Assembly (NCBI GenBank): GCA_964632995.1
Contig: CAZWDL010000135.1
Span: forward strand, 1 to 18,434
Length of the DNA: 18,434 bases
Origin: CAZWDL01 sp964632995
GTDB lineage: Bacteria; Bacteroidota; Bacteroidia; Chitinophagales; Saprospiraceae
Reading direction: 5' to 3'
A program made the position numbers and the translations under genes. Shown in pieces: positions 1-7,732 of the stretch (position 1 is its first letter; every line of letters starts with the position of its first letter). The notes beneath the pieces are model-generated. The model did not search any database and had not been told where the DNA came from. It saw only the letters and a program-made list of their open reading frames with translations.

Positions 1-46
1 TCAAAGATCGTTTTTTGAACTCACTTTCGCCTTACGCGAAAGGACC

Positions 47-74
47 GTCGGAAGTGGGAAGTCGGAAGTGGGAA
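47..74. repeat. Tandem 14-bp direct repeat (2 copies)
   Basis: GTCGGAAGTGGGAA occurs twice head to tail. The rest of 1-207 shows no convincing gene. A loosely similar stretch (CGGAAG...TTGCCCGAC...GGGGCGG) occurs at about 7443-7482, so this may be part of a dispersed intergenic sequence, but the match is weak. Confidence 0.5.
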
Positions 75-207
75 AGTTTGCCCGACGCCAGAAGTGGGGC
101 GGAAAACAGCTGCCGGGTATGCTTTTCCCAGAAGCGTGGTGCACCTCAGGAAAAATTCCCATTCAAAACTTGCATCTTATCCTCACTAATAATAACTTGT
201 TCAAAAA

Positions 208-223
208 TTACCCGATCGGGTAA
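208..223. promoter_or_regulatory. Palindromic operator upstream of tetR
   Basis: TTACCCGATCGGGTAA is a perfect 16-bp palindrome that ends 3 bp before the tetR start codon. The arrangement TTACCC-N4-GGGTAA recurs at 927-942, and with one changed base at 846-861, both at the start of the efflux operon. TetR-family repressors usually bind such palindromes and repress their own gene and a neighbouring efflux operon. That this is the binding site of the adjacent regulator is inference, but three sites around one regulator are good support. Confidence 0.75.
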
Positions 224-226
224 GGC

Positions 227-835
227 ATGGACCAGATAGACGTACAGAAGAGGATTTTTAACGCCGCCCGGGAAGTGTTCACCCAGAAGGGATTTGCGGC
301 GGCCAGTATGCGTGAGATTGCCGAAAAAGCGAATGTCAATAAAGGGCTGTTGCATTATTACAAGTGGAATAAGCGCAAGCTGTTCCTGAGGGTCTTTGAG
401 GAAGCCTTTGCAACATTTTCGCTTCGGGCTAATGAGATTTTCGAGTCGGATATGCCGATAAGGGAGAAGATCGAAGCCTTTGTAAGTCATTATATGGACT
501 TACTGATGGCCAACCCCCATCTTCCGGCTTTTGTGATCAGCGAGCTCAATCGGCATCCGGAGGAATTTATCCGCCGTATGATGCAGCAGTCGAACCGCCC
601 CGATCCCAGCAACTTCATTCTGCAGGTTCAACTTGCCGGAGAAGCCGGACAAATTCGCCCGGTTCATCCTTTTCACTTCTTCCTGCACTTGTTGTCGATG
701 TGTGTGTTCCCTTTTCTGGCCAGGCCGATGATACAGGGGTTGTTGAAAATTGACGGGGACACCTATATTCAGCTGATGGAACGCCGGAAAGCGGAAGTTA
801 TCAGTTTTATCAATCACTCGATTAATCCGGACTAA
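227..835 (+). CDS. TetR/AcrR-family transcriptional regulator
   Basis: A 202-residue protein of typical TetR length. The N-terminal helix-turn-helix is clear at about residues 7-50: RIFNAAREVFTQKGF, then SMREIAEKANVNKGLLHYY and a KRKLF stretch. The C-terminal part is helical and fits a ligand-binding and dimerisation domain. It lies 39 bp upstream of the efflux operon on the same strand. In E. coli the homologous arrangement is the TetR regulator CecR (YbiH) before ybhGFSR. The palindrome just before its ATG suggests autorepression, and two further copies suggest control of tolC and downstream genes. The start at 227 is the only Met that keeps the full HTH. The inducing ligand cannot be read from the sequence. 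Confidence 0.93.
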   Translation: MDQIDVQKRIFNAAREVFTQKGFAAASMREIAEKANVNKGLLHYYKWNKRKLFLRVFEEAFATFSLRANEIFESDMPIREKIEAFVSHYMDLLMANPHLPAFVISELNRHPEEFIRRMMQQSNRPDPSNFILQVQLAGEAGQIRPVHPFHFFLHLLSMCVFPFLARPMIQGLLKIDGDTYIQLMERRKAEVISFINHSINPD

Positions 836-845
836 TTCTCTCAAA

Positions 846-861
846 TTACCCATAGGGCTAA
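846..861. promoter_or_regulatory. Imperfect operator copy between tetR and tolC
   Basis: TTACCCATAGGGCTAA matches TTACCC-N4-GGGTAA with one base changed in the right half (GGCTAA). It ends 13 bp before the tolC-like start codon. Probably a second site for the adjacent TetR regulator (inference). Confidence 0.5.
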
Positions 862-874
862 TTAAAGTCATTTC

Positions 875-2146
875 ATGAGAAATTTCAGCCTGTTATTTTT
901 AGTTATGGTATTTTTTTACCCGGGTATTACCCAAACGGGTAACCTCACCTTGAAAGAAGCCTACCGTCAGGCGAAGGCCAATCATCCCTTCGGCAAAAGG
1001 AAAGCGCTACTGGAGGAGGCGACCCGCCTTAGCCTGGAGCAAATTGACGCCGGGCGTCTGCCCGGTATCAGTCTGAATGCAGAGGGGCGCTTTCAGTCGG
1101 AAAACGTCAGGCTCCCTTTTGAAATACCGGGGCAGGAACCGATAGAGTTACCGCTGTTAACCGCTCAGGCCGCCGTGGAAGCGCAGTATATGTTATTCGA
1201 CGGCGGACTGGCGGAGGCGCGTCGTGAGATGGAGCGATCAGAACTGCTGGTAGCGCAACAGCGCGTAAGTACGGATTTGTACCAGCTCAACAAGCAGGTG
1301 GATCAGGCATTCTTTTCGGTATTGCTGATGCGGGCGCGACAGGCTATCCTGGAAAACAACCTTGGCAGCCTGGAAGCCAGGGTCGCTCAACTGCAGGCCG
1401 GCGTACGCCAGGGCGCCGTATTGCCGGAAACGGTAAATGAGCTGGAAGTGGAGATGCTACGGCTGGAATCTGAGATTGACGAGACGCGAGGACAACAGCA
1501 AACCGCACTTCGCTCCCTTCGAGAGCTGACAGGCCTTCCGCTAAGTGATTCCTCACAGCTGGTAATGCCCGACCTGAGCGGCTTTTCGATCGGGGCGGAA
1601 TTGCAGCGGCCGGAACTGCAGCTCTTCGAACAGCAGAAGAGCAGTGTCCTGGCCAGGGAGCAATTGCTGACTGCTTCCCGCAAACCGAAGATCAGCGCTT
1701 TCGTCAGGGGAGGCATAGGTTATCCGAATCCGCTCAATTTTTTTGATACCGAGCTGAGTCCCTTCGGATTGGTCGGGCTGCAATTTTCCTGGAAGGTTTT
1801 CGATTGGAATAAAACCGACCTGGAGCGGCAGTCATTGTATGTGCAAAGCCGGTTGGTGGAGAACTCCCGGGAGGCCTTCGAATACCAGATACAAATAGAA
1901 GAAGGACCCCACCTGGAATCCATTGCCACCCTGGAGCGACTGCTGGAAAGGGATGAGGCGATCGTGGAGCTTCAGCGAAAAATACTGTCCCGAAGTTCCG
2001 CCAAACTCGACAGCGGCGTTATCACGCCGGCGGAGTACCTCGATCAGCTCAATGCGAGCATCCAGGCGCAGCTTCAGCTGGAGTCCCACCGCCTGCAACT
2101 GAAACAGACCAAAGTAAATTATTTAACGCTCAAAGGCTTACACTAA
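875..2146 (+). CDS. TolC-family outer-membrane efflux protein
   Basis: A 423-residue outer-membrane factor. An N-terminal signal peptide is visible (MRNFSLLFLVMVFFYPGITQ). The mature protein has the repeated amphipathic helical pattern of TolC proteins: SLEARVAQLQAGVRQGAVLPETVNELEVE in the first half, and KILSRSSAKLDSGVITPAEYLDQLNASIQAQLQLESHRLQL near the C-terminus, typical of the repeated coiled-coil hairpins. The length is normal. It should form the outer-membrane exit duct for the ABC exporter encoded just downstream; its stop is 2 bp from the next start. An operator-like palindrome lies inside codons 18-23. In the E. coli Ybh system the outer-membrane protein is encoded elsewhere, so carrying it in the operon is a difference. 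Confidence 0.92.
   Translation: MRNFSLLFLVMVFFYPGITQTGNLTLKEAYRQAKANHPFGKRKALLEEATRLSLEQIDAGRLPGISLNAEGRFQSENVRLPFEIPGQEPIELPLLTAQAAVEAQYMLFDGGLAEARREMERSELLVAQQRVSTDLYQLNKQVDQAFFSVLLMRARQAILENNLGSLEARVAQLQAGVRQGAVLPETVNELEVEMLRLESEIDETRGQQQTALRSLRELTGLPLSDSSQLVMPDLSGFSIGAELQRPELQLFEQQKSSVLAREQLLTASRKPKISAFVRGGIGYPNPLNFFDTELSPFGLVGLQFSWKVFDWNKTDLERQSLYVQSRLVENSREAFEYQIQIEEGPHLESIATLERLLERDEAIVELQRKILSRSSAKLDSGVITPAEYLDQLNASIQAQLQLESHRLQLKQTKVNYLTLKGLH
927..942. promoter_or_regulatory. Operator copy inside the start of the tolC-like gene
   Basis: TTACCC-AAAC-GGGTAA has the same 6-4-6 layout as the perfect palindrome before tetR. It is preceded directly by an overlapping palindrome, TACCCGGGTA (918-925 core). 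It lies within the signal-peptide codons. Binding here would block elongation or a nearby promoter (inference). Confidence 0.55.
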
Positions 2147-2148
2147 TC

Positions 2149-3093
2149 ATGAAAAGAATATTCCTTTTGCCGGTGCTGCTTTTTTCGCTGAGCGGCTGTC
2201 AGCCTGAACTGGAAGAAGCCGATGCTTACGGTACTTTTGAGGCCCGGGAGGTCCTCGTATCAGCGGAGGTGCCAGGTAAAATTCTCCGACTCGGTATTGA
2301 AGAAGGCGTCAGGCTGGCTGCCGGCGAGGAGGTCGGACTCATCGATACGCTAGATCACCACTTGCGCAAGGAACAACTACTGGCCTCGGTACAGGCCGTC
2401 CGCCAAAAGACCCAGGATGCCGGGCCGCAGATCAAGGTGCTGAAGGAACAGCGTCAAAACCTGCTGCGTGAAAAACGCCGCATCGAAGCTTTGCTAAAGG
2501 AGGAGGCCGCGACACCCAAGCAGCTGGATGATATCAGCGGGCAAATTCAGGTCGTCGAAGAGCAAATCAACCGGGCGGAAGCTCAGACGCAGACGGCCAA
2601 CCGGGGCATCCTCGCCGAAATCGAACCGCTGCGGGCACAGATTCGGCAGGTAGAAGCTACCCTGCGCAAATGCTACCTGATCAATCCGGTAGGCGGTACC
2701 GTGCTGGTGCAGCTCGCCGAGCCCTCAGAAATGACCGGCGCCGGACAGCCCTTGTACAAAATCGCCGATCTGAGTGAAATGACGCTGCGCGTCTATGTCA
2801 GTGGCGCCCAGTTGCCGCACATCGAAATCGGGCAGGAGGTAACCGTGATGGTGGATCTGGATAAAGAGAAGAATCAGACCTTCCCGGGTATGGTCAGCTG
2901 GATTGCCAATGAAGCCGAGTTTACGCCCAAGATCGTACAAACGAAGGAAGAACGGGTAAACCTGGTGTACGCAGTCAAAATCCGTGTCCCAAATGACGGC
3001 ACGCTCAAAATCGGAATGCCCGGCGAAGTATTGTTTGAGGCTTCCGGCAGCCGGCAGCAAAGAGAGAAAACAGAAACTACCGCCGGACAGTAA
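2149..3093 (+). CDS. HlyD/YbhG-like membrane-fusion lipoprotein
   Basis: A 314-residue periplasmic adaptor. It starts with a lipoprotein signal peptide with a lipobox ending at Cys17 (LSGC), so it is probably anchored by a lipid. Then follow a biotinyl/lipoyl-like half (about residues 30-65, VSAEVPGKILRLGIEEGVRLAAGEEVGLID), a long coiled-coil hairpin (about 75-175, rich in Q/E/R/L), the second lipoyl half (INPVGGTVLVQLAEPSEMTGAGQPLYKIADL) and a beta-barrel domain (VTVMVDLDKEKNQTFPGMVSWIANEAEFTPK). The 'AEFTPKxVQTKEERVNLVYAVKI' segment is characteristic of YbhG-type adaptors. It should link the inner-membrane ABC transporter to the TolC-like channel encoded 2 bp upstream. Confidence 0.92.
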   Translation: MKRIFLLPVLLFSLSGCQPELEEADAYGTFEAREVLVSAEVPGKILRLGIEEGVRLAAGEEVGLIDTLDHHLRKEQLLASVQAVRQKTQDAGPQIKVLKEQRQNLLREKRRIEALLKEEAATPKQLDDISGQIQVVEEQINRAEAQTQTANRGILAEIEPLRAQIRQVEATLRKCYLINPVGGTVLVQLAEPSEMTGAGQPLYKIADLSEMTLRVYVSGAQLPHIEIGQEVTVMVDLDKEKNQTFPGMVSWIANEAEFTPKIVQTKEERVNLVYAVKIRVPNDGTLKIGMPGEVLFEASGSRQQREKTETTAGQ

Positions 3094-3151
3094 GGGCCGC
3101 CGGAATAGATTAATTCATGAATAATCCGGGTTTAACCCTTCAATCCTTGTT

Positions 3152-4090
3152 ATGAACCAACAAGCTATTCAAGTAAACGCAATCAGCAAGCAGTACGGCA
3201 AGGGCGTACGGGCCCTTCGCGAGGTCTCCCTGCAGGTGCAGGAGGGCGAGCTGTTCGGTCTGATCGGCCCGGACGGCGCCGGTAAAACCACCCTTATCCG
3301 CATCCTCGTCACCTTGCTGCTGGCCGACCGGGGGGAAGCTTCGGTGAGCGGCTGGGATGTAGTAAAGGACTATCGGAAGATCCGCCGCCATGTCGGCTAT
3401 ATGCCGGGCCGCTTTTCGCTGTACCAGGATTTGAGCGTTATCGAAAACCTGACCTTCTTCGCAACAGTATTCGGAACGACGATCGAGGAGAACTACGACC
3501 TGATTAAAGACATATACGCTCAGATTGAACCCTTTAAGCATCGTCGCGCCGGCCAGCTGTCGGGAGGCATGAAACAGAAGCTCGCCCTGTCCTGCGCCCT
3601 CATCCACCGCCCCCGGGTATTGCTGCTCGATGAACCCACGACAGGCGTCGATGCCGTATCGCGGCGCGAGTTCTGGGATATGCTCAAAAAGCTTCAGCAG
3701 CGTGGTATCAGTATTCTTGTTTCTACTCCCTACATGGATGAAGCCAGCCTTTGCGACCGCATCGCCCTGATTCAACACGGAACAATTCTGGATATCGACA
3801 GCCCGGAGGCTATTGTCGATCAATACAACAAACCCCTTTTGGCGGTGCGCAGCAACCGCATGTATCAGCTCATTCAGGACCTGCGCGATTTTGAGGCTAC
3901 CCATAGTGCTTTTCCTTTTGGCGAGTACGTTCACCTGGCTACCAAATATCCACTGTGGCCGGAGGTCATAGAGGGCTTCCTCGTCGACCGGGGCCACAGC
4001 CATATAGAAATACGGGAGGCAGAGGTCACGATTGAAGATTGCTTCATGGAATTGATGGGCAAAGAAGAGCTTAACGAAAGCGCCTTATGA
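3152..4090 (+). CDS. ABC transporter ATPase 1 (matches the N-half of YbhF)
   Basis: A 312-residue ABC ATPase. Walker A is GPDGAGKTT (residues 39-47, Lys45), the signature is LSGGM (136-140), and Walker B ends in D160-E161 (LLLDEPTTGVD). The switch (H-loop) His is missing: the site reads STPYMDEA with Pro193 where STHYMDEA is expected. The 'GPDGAGKTT' Walker A and the altered H-loop match the N-terminal half of the E. coli double ATPase YbhF. A C-terminal extension of about 90 residues follows the core. The stop overlaps the start of the second ATPase (ATGA), indicating translational coupling and a heterodimer. There is no other visible damage. Confidence 0.93.
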   Translation: MNQQAIQVNAISKQYGKGVRALREVSLQVQEGELFGLIGPDGAGKTTLIRILVTLLLADRGEASVSGWDVVKDYRKIRRHVGYMPGRFSLYQDLSVIENLTFFATVFGTTIEENYDLIKDIYAQIEPFKHRRAGQLSGGMKQKLALSCALIHRPRVLLLDEPTTGVDAVSRREFWDMLKKLQQRGISILVSTPYMDEASLCDRIALIQHGTILDIDSPEAIVDQYNKPLLAVRSNRMYQLIQDLRDFEATHSAFPFGEYVHLATKYPLWPEVIEGFLVDRGHSHIEIREAEVTIEDCFMELMGKEELNESAL

Positions 4091-4818
4091 ATAAAGAACC
4101 TGCTATACAAGCCGAAAGCCTGAGCAAGAAATTTGGTGATTTTACGGCAGTAGATCAAATCAGCTTTACCGTGCAGCCCGGTGAGATTTTCGGCTTTCTG
4201 GGGGCGAACGGCGCCGGCAAGACCACCGCGATGCGCATGCTGACAGGCCTGTCTACGCCTACCGCCGGTGATGCGCGCGTTGCCGGCTACGATGTTTACC
4301 GCGAAGTGGAACAAATCAAGCGCCACATCGGATATATGAGCCAGAAGTTTTCGCTCTACGAAGATCTGACGGTGCGGGAGAATATTCAGTTTTACGGCGG
4401 TATCTACGGCTTGTCGTTTCGAATGATCCGGGAGAAGACGCGTGAACTGATCGATCGTTTGCAGCTTGGAGAGGTTGCCCGCTCGCTGGTGCGCTCCCTG
4501 CCGCTGGGCTGGAAACAGAAACTGGCCTTCTCCGTAGCGCTGCTCCATCAGCCGAGGATCGTCTTTTTGGATGAGCCCACCGGCGGTGTCGATCCGATTA
4601 CCCGGCGGCAGTTCTGGGAGATGATCTACCAGGCAGCTGATGAGGGCGTCACCCTTTTTGTCACCACCCACTATATGGACGAAGCGGAATATTGTGACCG
4701 CATCTCTGTAATGGTTGACGGCCGTATTGATGCGCTGGGAACACCAAAGGAGCTGAAGGAGCAGTATCAGGCGGAATCAATGAACGAGGTATTCCTGCAA
4801 TTGGCAAGGGGCCAGTGA
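4087..4818 (+). CDS. ABC transporter ATPase 2 (matches the C-half of YbhF)
   Basis: A 243-residue ABC ATPase. Walker A is GANGAGKTT (residues 39-47), Walker B ends in D162-E163 (FLDEPTGGVD), and the H-loop is intact (TTHYMDEAEYCDR, His195). The signature motif is altered: SLPLGWKQK (LPLGW at 138-142) instead of LSGGQ. The C-terminal half of YbhF has an equivalent LPLGF. It complements ATPase 1, which has a good signature but no switch His. In a heterodimer this leaves one complete and one degenerate ATP site. The start overlaps the previous stop by 4 bp. The expected role is to power the two permeases encoded next. Confidence 0.93.
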   Translation: MNKEPAIQAESLSKKFGDFTAVDQISFTVQPGEIFGFLGANGAGKTTAMRMLTGLSTPTAGDARVAGYDVYREVEQIKRHIGYMSQKFSLYEDLTVRENIQFYGGIYGLSFRMIREKTRELIDRLQLGEVARSLVRSLPLGWKQKLAFSVALLHQPRIVFLDEPTGGVDPITRRQFWEMIYQAADEGVTLFVTTHYMDEAEYCDRISVMVDGRIDALGTPKELKEQYQAESMNEVFLQLARGQ

Positions 4819-4830
4819 AATAACAGAATC

Positions 4831-5937
4831 ATGAAACAGTTCCAGGCCTTCATCATCAAGGAATTTTACCACATCCTGCGGGACACGCGCTCTCTGATTA
4901 TTCTGTTGGGCCTGCCGGTGGTATTGGTGATCCTTTTCGGTTTTGCAATAAGCAATGAGATCAAGGATGCCCGAATTGCTATTCTGGATCCCTCCCGGGA
5001 TGAGCTAAGCCGGCAGTTGACCCAAAAATTGCTGGCTTCCGGGCATTTCACCCTCAGTGCCTATCTGGACGATTACGAAGCGATAGAGGATCGCTTTCAG
5101 CAGGGAGATACCAAGCTGGTCGTGGTTTACCCCCCGGATATGGCTCAGCGGTACGGGCGGGACAGGGAAGCAAAAATACAACTGGTGGCCGACGGCAGTG
5201 ATCCGAATACGGCTACTACCCTGATCAACTATGCATCGGCTATCATCGTGGATTTTCAGCGTGAGCAGCAGCCCTTCGGGACAGCGCCCCTGCAGATTGT
5301 GCCGCAGTTAAAGATGCTCTACAACCCGGCGTTGGAAAGCGTCTACATGTTCGTTCCAGGGGTGATGACGGTCATTTTGATGCTCGTATCGGCAATGATG
5401 ACTTCCATTGCCATCACGCGTGAGAAAGAACTCGGGACGATGGAGGTCTTGCTCGCTTCGCCGCTGCGGCCCTCCCTCATCGTCGTGGGCAAAGTGATTC
5501 CCTACGTTTTGCTGGCTGTTGTCAACACGCTGGTGATATTATTACTCGGAACTTTTGTTTTTGGTGTGCCCGTTGAAGGTAGCCTGCTGTTGCTGGGCCT
5601 GGAGTGCCTGCTTTTTGTGATCACCTCGCTGGCGCTGGGTATTTTGATCAGCACCCGCACCGAAAGTCAGCAGGTGGCGATGATGATTTCCCTCATCGCG
5701 CTGATGCTGCCCACCATTTTATTGTCCGGATTTATATTCCCGATTGAATCCATGCCCTGGCCCCTGCAATGGCTGAGTAATATCGTGCCGGCCAAGTGGT
5801 TTATCATCATTATAAAAAATATAATGCTTAAAGGAGTCGGAATACCCTTTGTCTGGAAAGAGAGCTTCATCCTGTTGCTGATGTCGGCGTTGTTGATTGC
5901 CGCCAGTATTCGCAACTTCAAAATTCGCCTGGCATGA
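4831..5937 (+). CDS. ABC-2 type permease 1 (YbhS/YbhR-like)
   Basis: A 368-residue inner-membrane permease. It has an N-terminal membrane segment (SLIILLGLPVVLVILFGFAIS), a large periplasmic domain of about 130 residues, then a cluster of about five membrane segments. The ABC-2 hallmark 'VPGVMTVILMLVSAMMTSIAITREKELGTMEVLLASPL' is present. The end 'SGFIFPIESMPWPLQWLSNIVPAKWFIIIIKNIMLKG' is typical of this family. It begins 12 bp after the ATPase and overlaps the next permease by 4 bp, so the two should pair as a heterodimer. The substrate is unknown; E. coli relatives export drugs and possibly Na+/Li+. Confidence 0.92.
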   Translation: MKQFQAFIIKEFYHILRDTRSLIILLGLPVVLVILFGFAISNEIKDARIAILDPSRDELSRQLTQKLLASGHFTLSAYLDDYEAIEDRFQQGDTKLVVVYPPDMAQRYGRDREAKIQLVADGSDPNTATTLINYASAIIVDFQREQQPFGTAPLQIVPQLKMLYNPALESVYMFVPGVMTVILMLVSAMMTSIAITREKELGTMEVLLASPLRPSLIVVGKVIPYVLLAVVNTLVILLLGTFVFGVPVEGSLLLLGLECLLFVITSLALGILISTRTESQQVAMMISLIALMLPTILLSGFIFPIESMPWPLQWLSNIVPAKWFIIIIKNIMLKGVGIPFVWKESFILLLMSALLIAASIRNFKIRLA

Positions 5938-7046
5938 GAGTGATTTTGTTTCTGGTTCGGAAAGAGTTTTTGCAAATTTTCCGGCACCGTATCATGTTGC
6001 CGCTTATATTTCTCATGCCGCTGGTGCAATTGATCATTTTAGCCAACGCAGCAGATTATGAAGTTGAAAACATACAATTGCATATTGTCGATCAGGATCT
6101 GTCGTCAGCCTCCCATCGCCTGGCCGGAAAATTTCGCGCGTCCCGGCATTTTCACGTCGTCAGCCATTCCTTCACGAGTAAAGCGGCAATAAAGGATCTG
6201 GAAGCAAATCAGGCCGATTTGTTTTTGCAGGTTCCGGCCAACTTCGAACGCGATCTGCTACGCGAGGACAAGGCGCAGATTCAGTTGACAATCAATGCCA
6301 TCAATGGTATGAAAGCGGGAATTATCAACGGATATGTTAACGCTATTATCCGCGACTTCAACGGGGAGATCCTGGTAGAATGGGGAGGCGAGGCCCTGCC
6401 GGGAGGGCTTCAGGTATCCTATAAACACTGGTACAATCCTGAACTCGACTATCAGAACTTTATGGTGCCCGGCATTCTGGTGGTGCTTGTCACGCTGGTC
6501 GGCATGTTTTTATGTGGCATGCAAATTGTCAAGGAAAAAGAGATCGGCACCATTGAGCAAATTAATGTATCACCTATAAAAAAATATCAATTTATAACCG
6601 GCAAATTATTGCCTTTCTGGATTATCGGTATGGCGGAGCTGGCGGTGGGGCTGGTGGTAGGTAAATTATTATTTGACATCCCTCTGGTAGGAAGTTTGTG
6701 GCTGGTCTTCGGCTTTGCAGCTGTTTACCTGCTCGTTGTTCTGGGGCTGGGCTTGCTGCTTTCAACCCTGAGTAATACACAGCAGCAAAGTATGTTTCTG
6801 GCCTGGTTTTTATTGATAATATTTATTCTGTTGGGGGGATTGTTTACACCCATTGAGAGCATGCCGGAATGGACTAAAAAAATTGTTCTATTCAATCCCG
6901 TTGCCTACTTTGTTGAAGTGATGAGACTGGTGCTTATGAAAGGCAGTGGAATCTACGCCATCCGTCATCATTTCCTGGTGATGATCGCTTTCGCCGTGGT
7001 GGTCAACACCCTGGCCGTTTTAAACTATCGTAAACAAGGGGCTTGA
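5934..7046 (+). CDS. ABC-2 type permease 2 (YbhR/YbhS-like)
   Basis: A 370-residue permease with the same plan as its upstream partner: one N-terminal membrane segment (MLPLIFLMPLVQLIILANAA), a periplasmic domain, then 'VPGILVVLVTLVGMFLCGMQIVKEKEIGTIEQINVSPI' and further membrane segments. It ends with 'GGLFTPIESMPEWTKKIVLFNPVAYFVEVMRLVLMKG'. The start is within ATGA shared with the upstream stop. It is the last gene of the efflux operon; a hairpin follows 9 bp after the stop. Confidence 0.92.
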   Translation: MRVILFLVRKEFLQIFRHRIMLPLIFLMPLVQLIILANAADYEVENIQLHIVDQDLSSASHRLAGKFRASRHFHVVSHSFTSKAAIKDLEANQADLFLQVPANFERDLLREDKAQIQLTINAINGMKAGIINGYVNAIIRDFNGEILVEWGGEALPGGLQVSYKHWYNPELDYQNFMVPGILVVLVTLVGMFLCGMQIVKEKEIGTIEQINVSPIKKYQFITGKLLPFWIIGMAELAVGLVVGKLLFDIPLVGSLWLVFGFAAVYLLVVLGLGLLLSTLSNTQQQSMFLAWFLLIIFILLGGLFTPIESMPEWTKKIVLFNPVAYFVEVMRLVLMKGSGIYAIRHHFLVMIAFAVVVNTLAVLNYRKQGA

Positions 7047-7054
7047 TGCTGATT

Positions 7055-7089
7055 TTACAGCCCGAAAGCGCTCAGTCCCCGGGCTGTAA
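7055..7089 (+). terminator. Hairpin just after the efflux operon
   Basis: TTACAGCCCG and CGGGCTGTAA form a perfect 10-bp stem around a 15-nt loop, starting 9 bp after the last permease stop. No clean U-tract follows, so it may protect the 3' end or act as a weak terminator rather than a strong intrinsic one. Confidence 0.5.
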
Positions 7090-7732
7090 TGATTTGATTA
7101 TCAGGGGTTATTCTAAAGTCACGGTATATGTGTGATTTTTTTTCATATGTTTGCTTTCTTTTCCAGAAATTTTTATGTATATTAGTCGTGATTTTTGAAG
7201 AAAAATTTCATAAAAGCCGCTGCAAGAGCACTTTTGTTTTGTAAAAGACCATCTTCTTTCGGTTACCTTCCGGAAGTTTAGATATATAATTTAGTTTTCA
7301 TTTGGTTTTTTGGGGTTATATAAGAGGCGATCACGTCAGTGATTGCCTCCCTTTTTTATATGGGGCCGGGAATTTTCCATGTAAAGTATTTACATAAAAT
7401 TACGGCTATCTGTTTAAGGTGATGATTCAAAGAAAGCAGGAAATCGGAAGGCTTGCCCGACCCGAAGCAACGAGGGGCGGGCGGAAGGCCTGGAAGAGCT
7501 CATCGCATCCAAAAAGTGCAAGGCCGGCAGCGCGGTCTTTTAGTTCAACGACCTATTTGCTCTGCGCCTTTGCGTGGGACATCCTGTAAGCATGGTGCGC
7601 GAAGGGCAGCTATGCTGGCAGTAAGCGGCACGCAAGGTCCCGCGGGGCATCTGAGCAAAAAGATGTCACCCCAATGCTGAAAAAACGCTATCTTCCACCT
7701 GGAACGGATGCTTTTGCAACAATGTAACTACC
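7090..7732. other. Long intergenic region before the usp gene
   Basis: A stretch of more than 600 bp without a supported gene. The left part (7090-7320) is AT-rich. A strong intrinsic terminator sits at 7324-7357. The right part (7440-7732) is GC-rich and has an open frame at 7453-7680, but its translation (rich in R, G, Q, P with no hydrophobic pattern) does not look like a protein. The usp promoter should be in the last 100 bp or so, but no convincing box was found. Confidence 0.6.
7324..7357 (+). terminator. Strong intrinsic terminator
   Basis: GAGGCGATCAC and GTGATTGCCTC form an 11-bp stem (one G-U pair) around the loop GTCA, followed by CC and six T. It is 277 bp after the last permease stop, so it ends either a long 3' UTR of the efflux operon or a separate short transcript from the AT-rich region upstream. 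Confidence 0.85.

Noticed and set aside
146..490. Minus-strand open frame overlapping tetR
   Set aside because: It is antisense to the clear TetR coding sequence and shows no protein family features.
3128..3138. GGGTTTAACCC as a fourth operator before ATPase 1
   Set aside because: The half-sites are in the opposite orientation and spacing to TTACCC-N4-GGGTAA.
7453..7680. 75-codon open frame in the region before usp
   Set aside because: Translation is rich in R, G, Q and P with no domain-like pattern, and the region is GC-rich so open frames arise easily. No supporting context.
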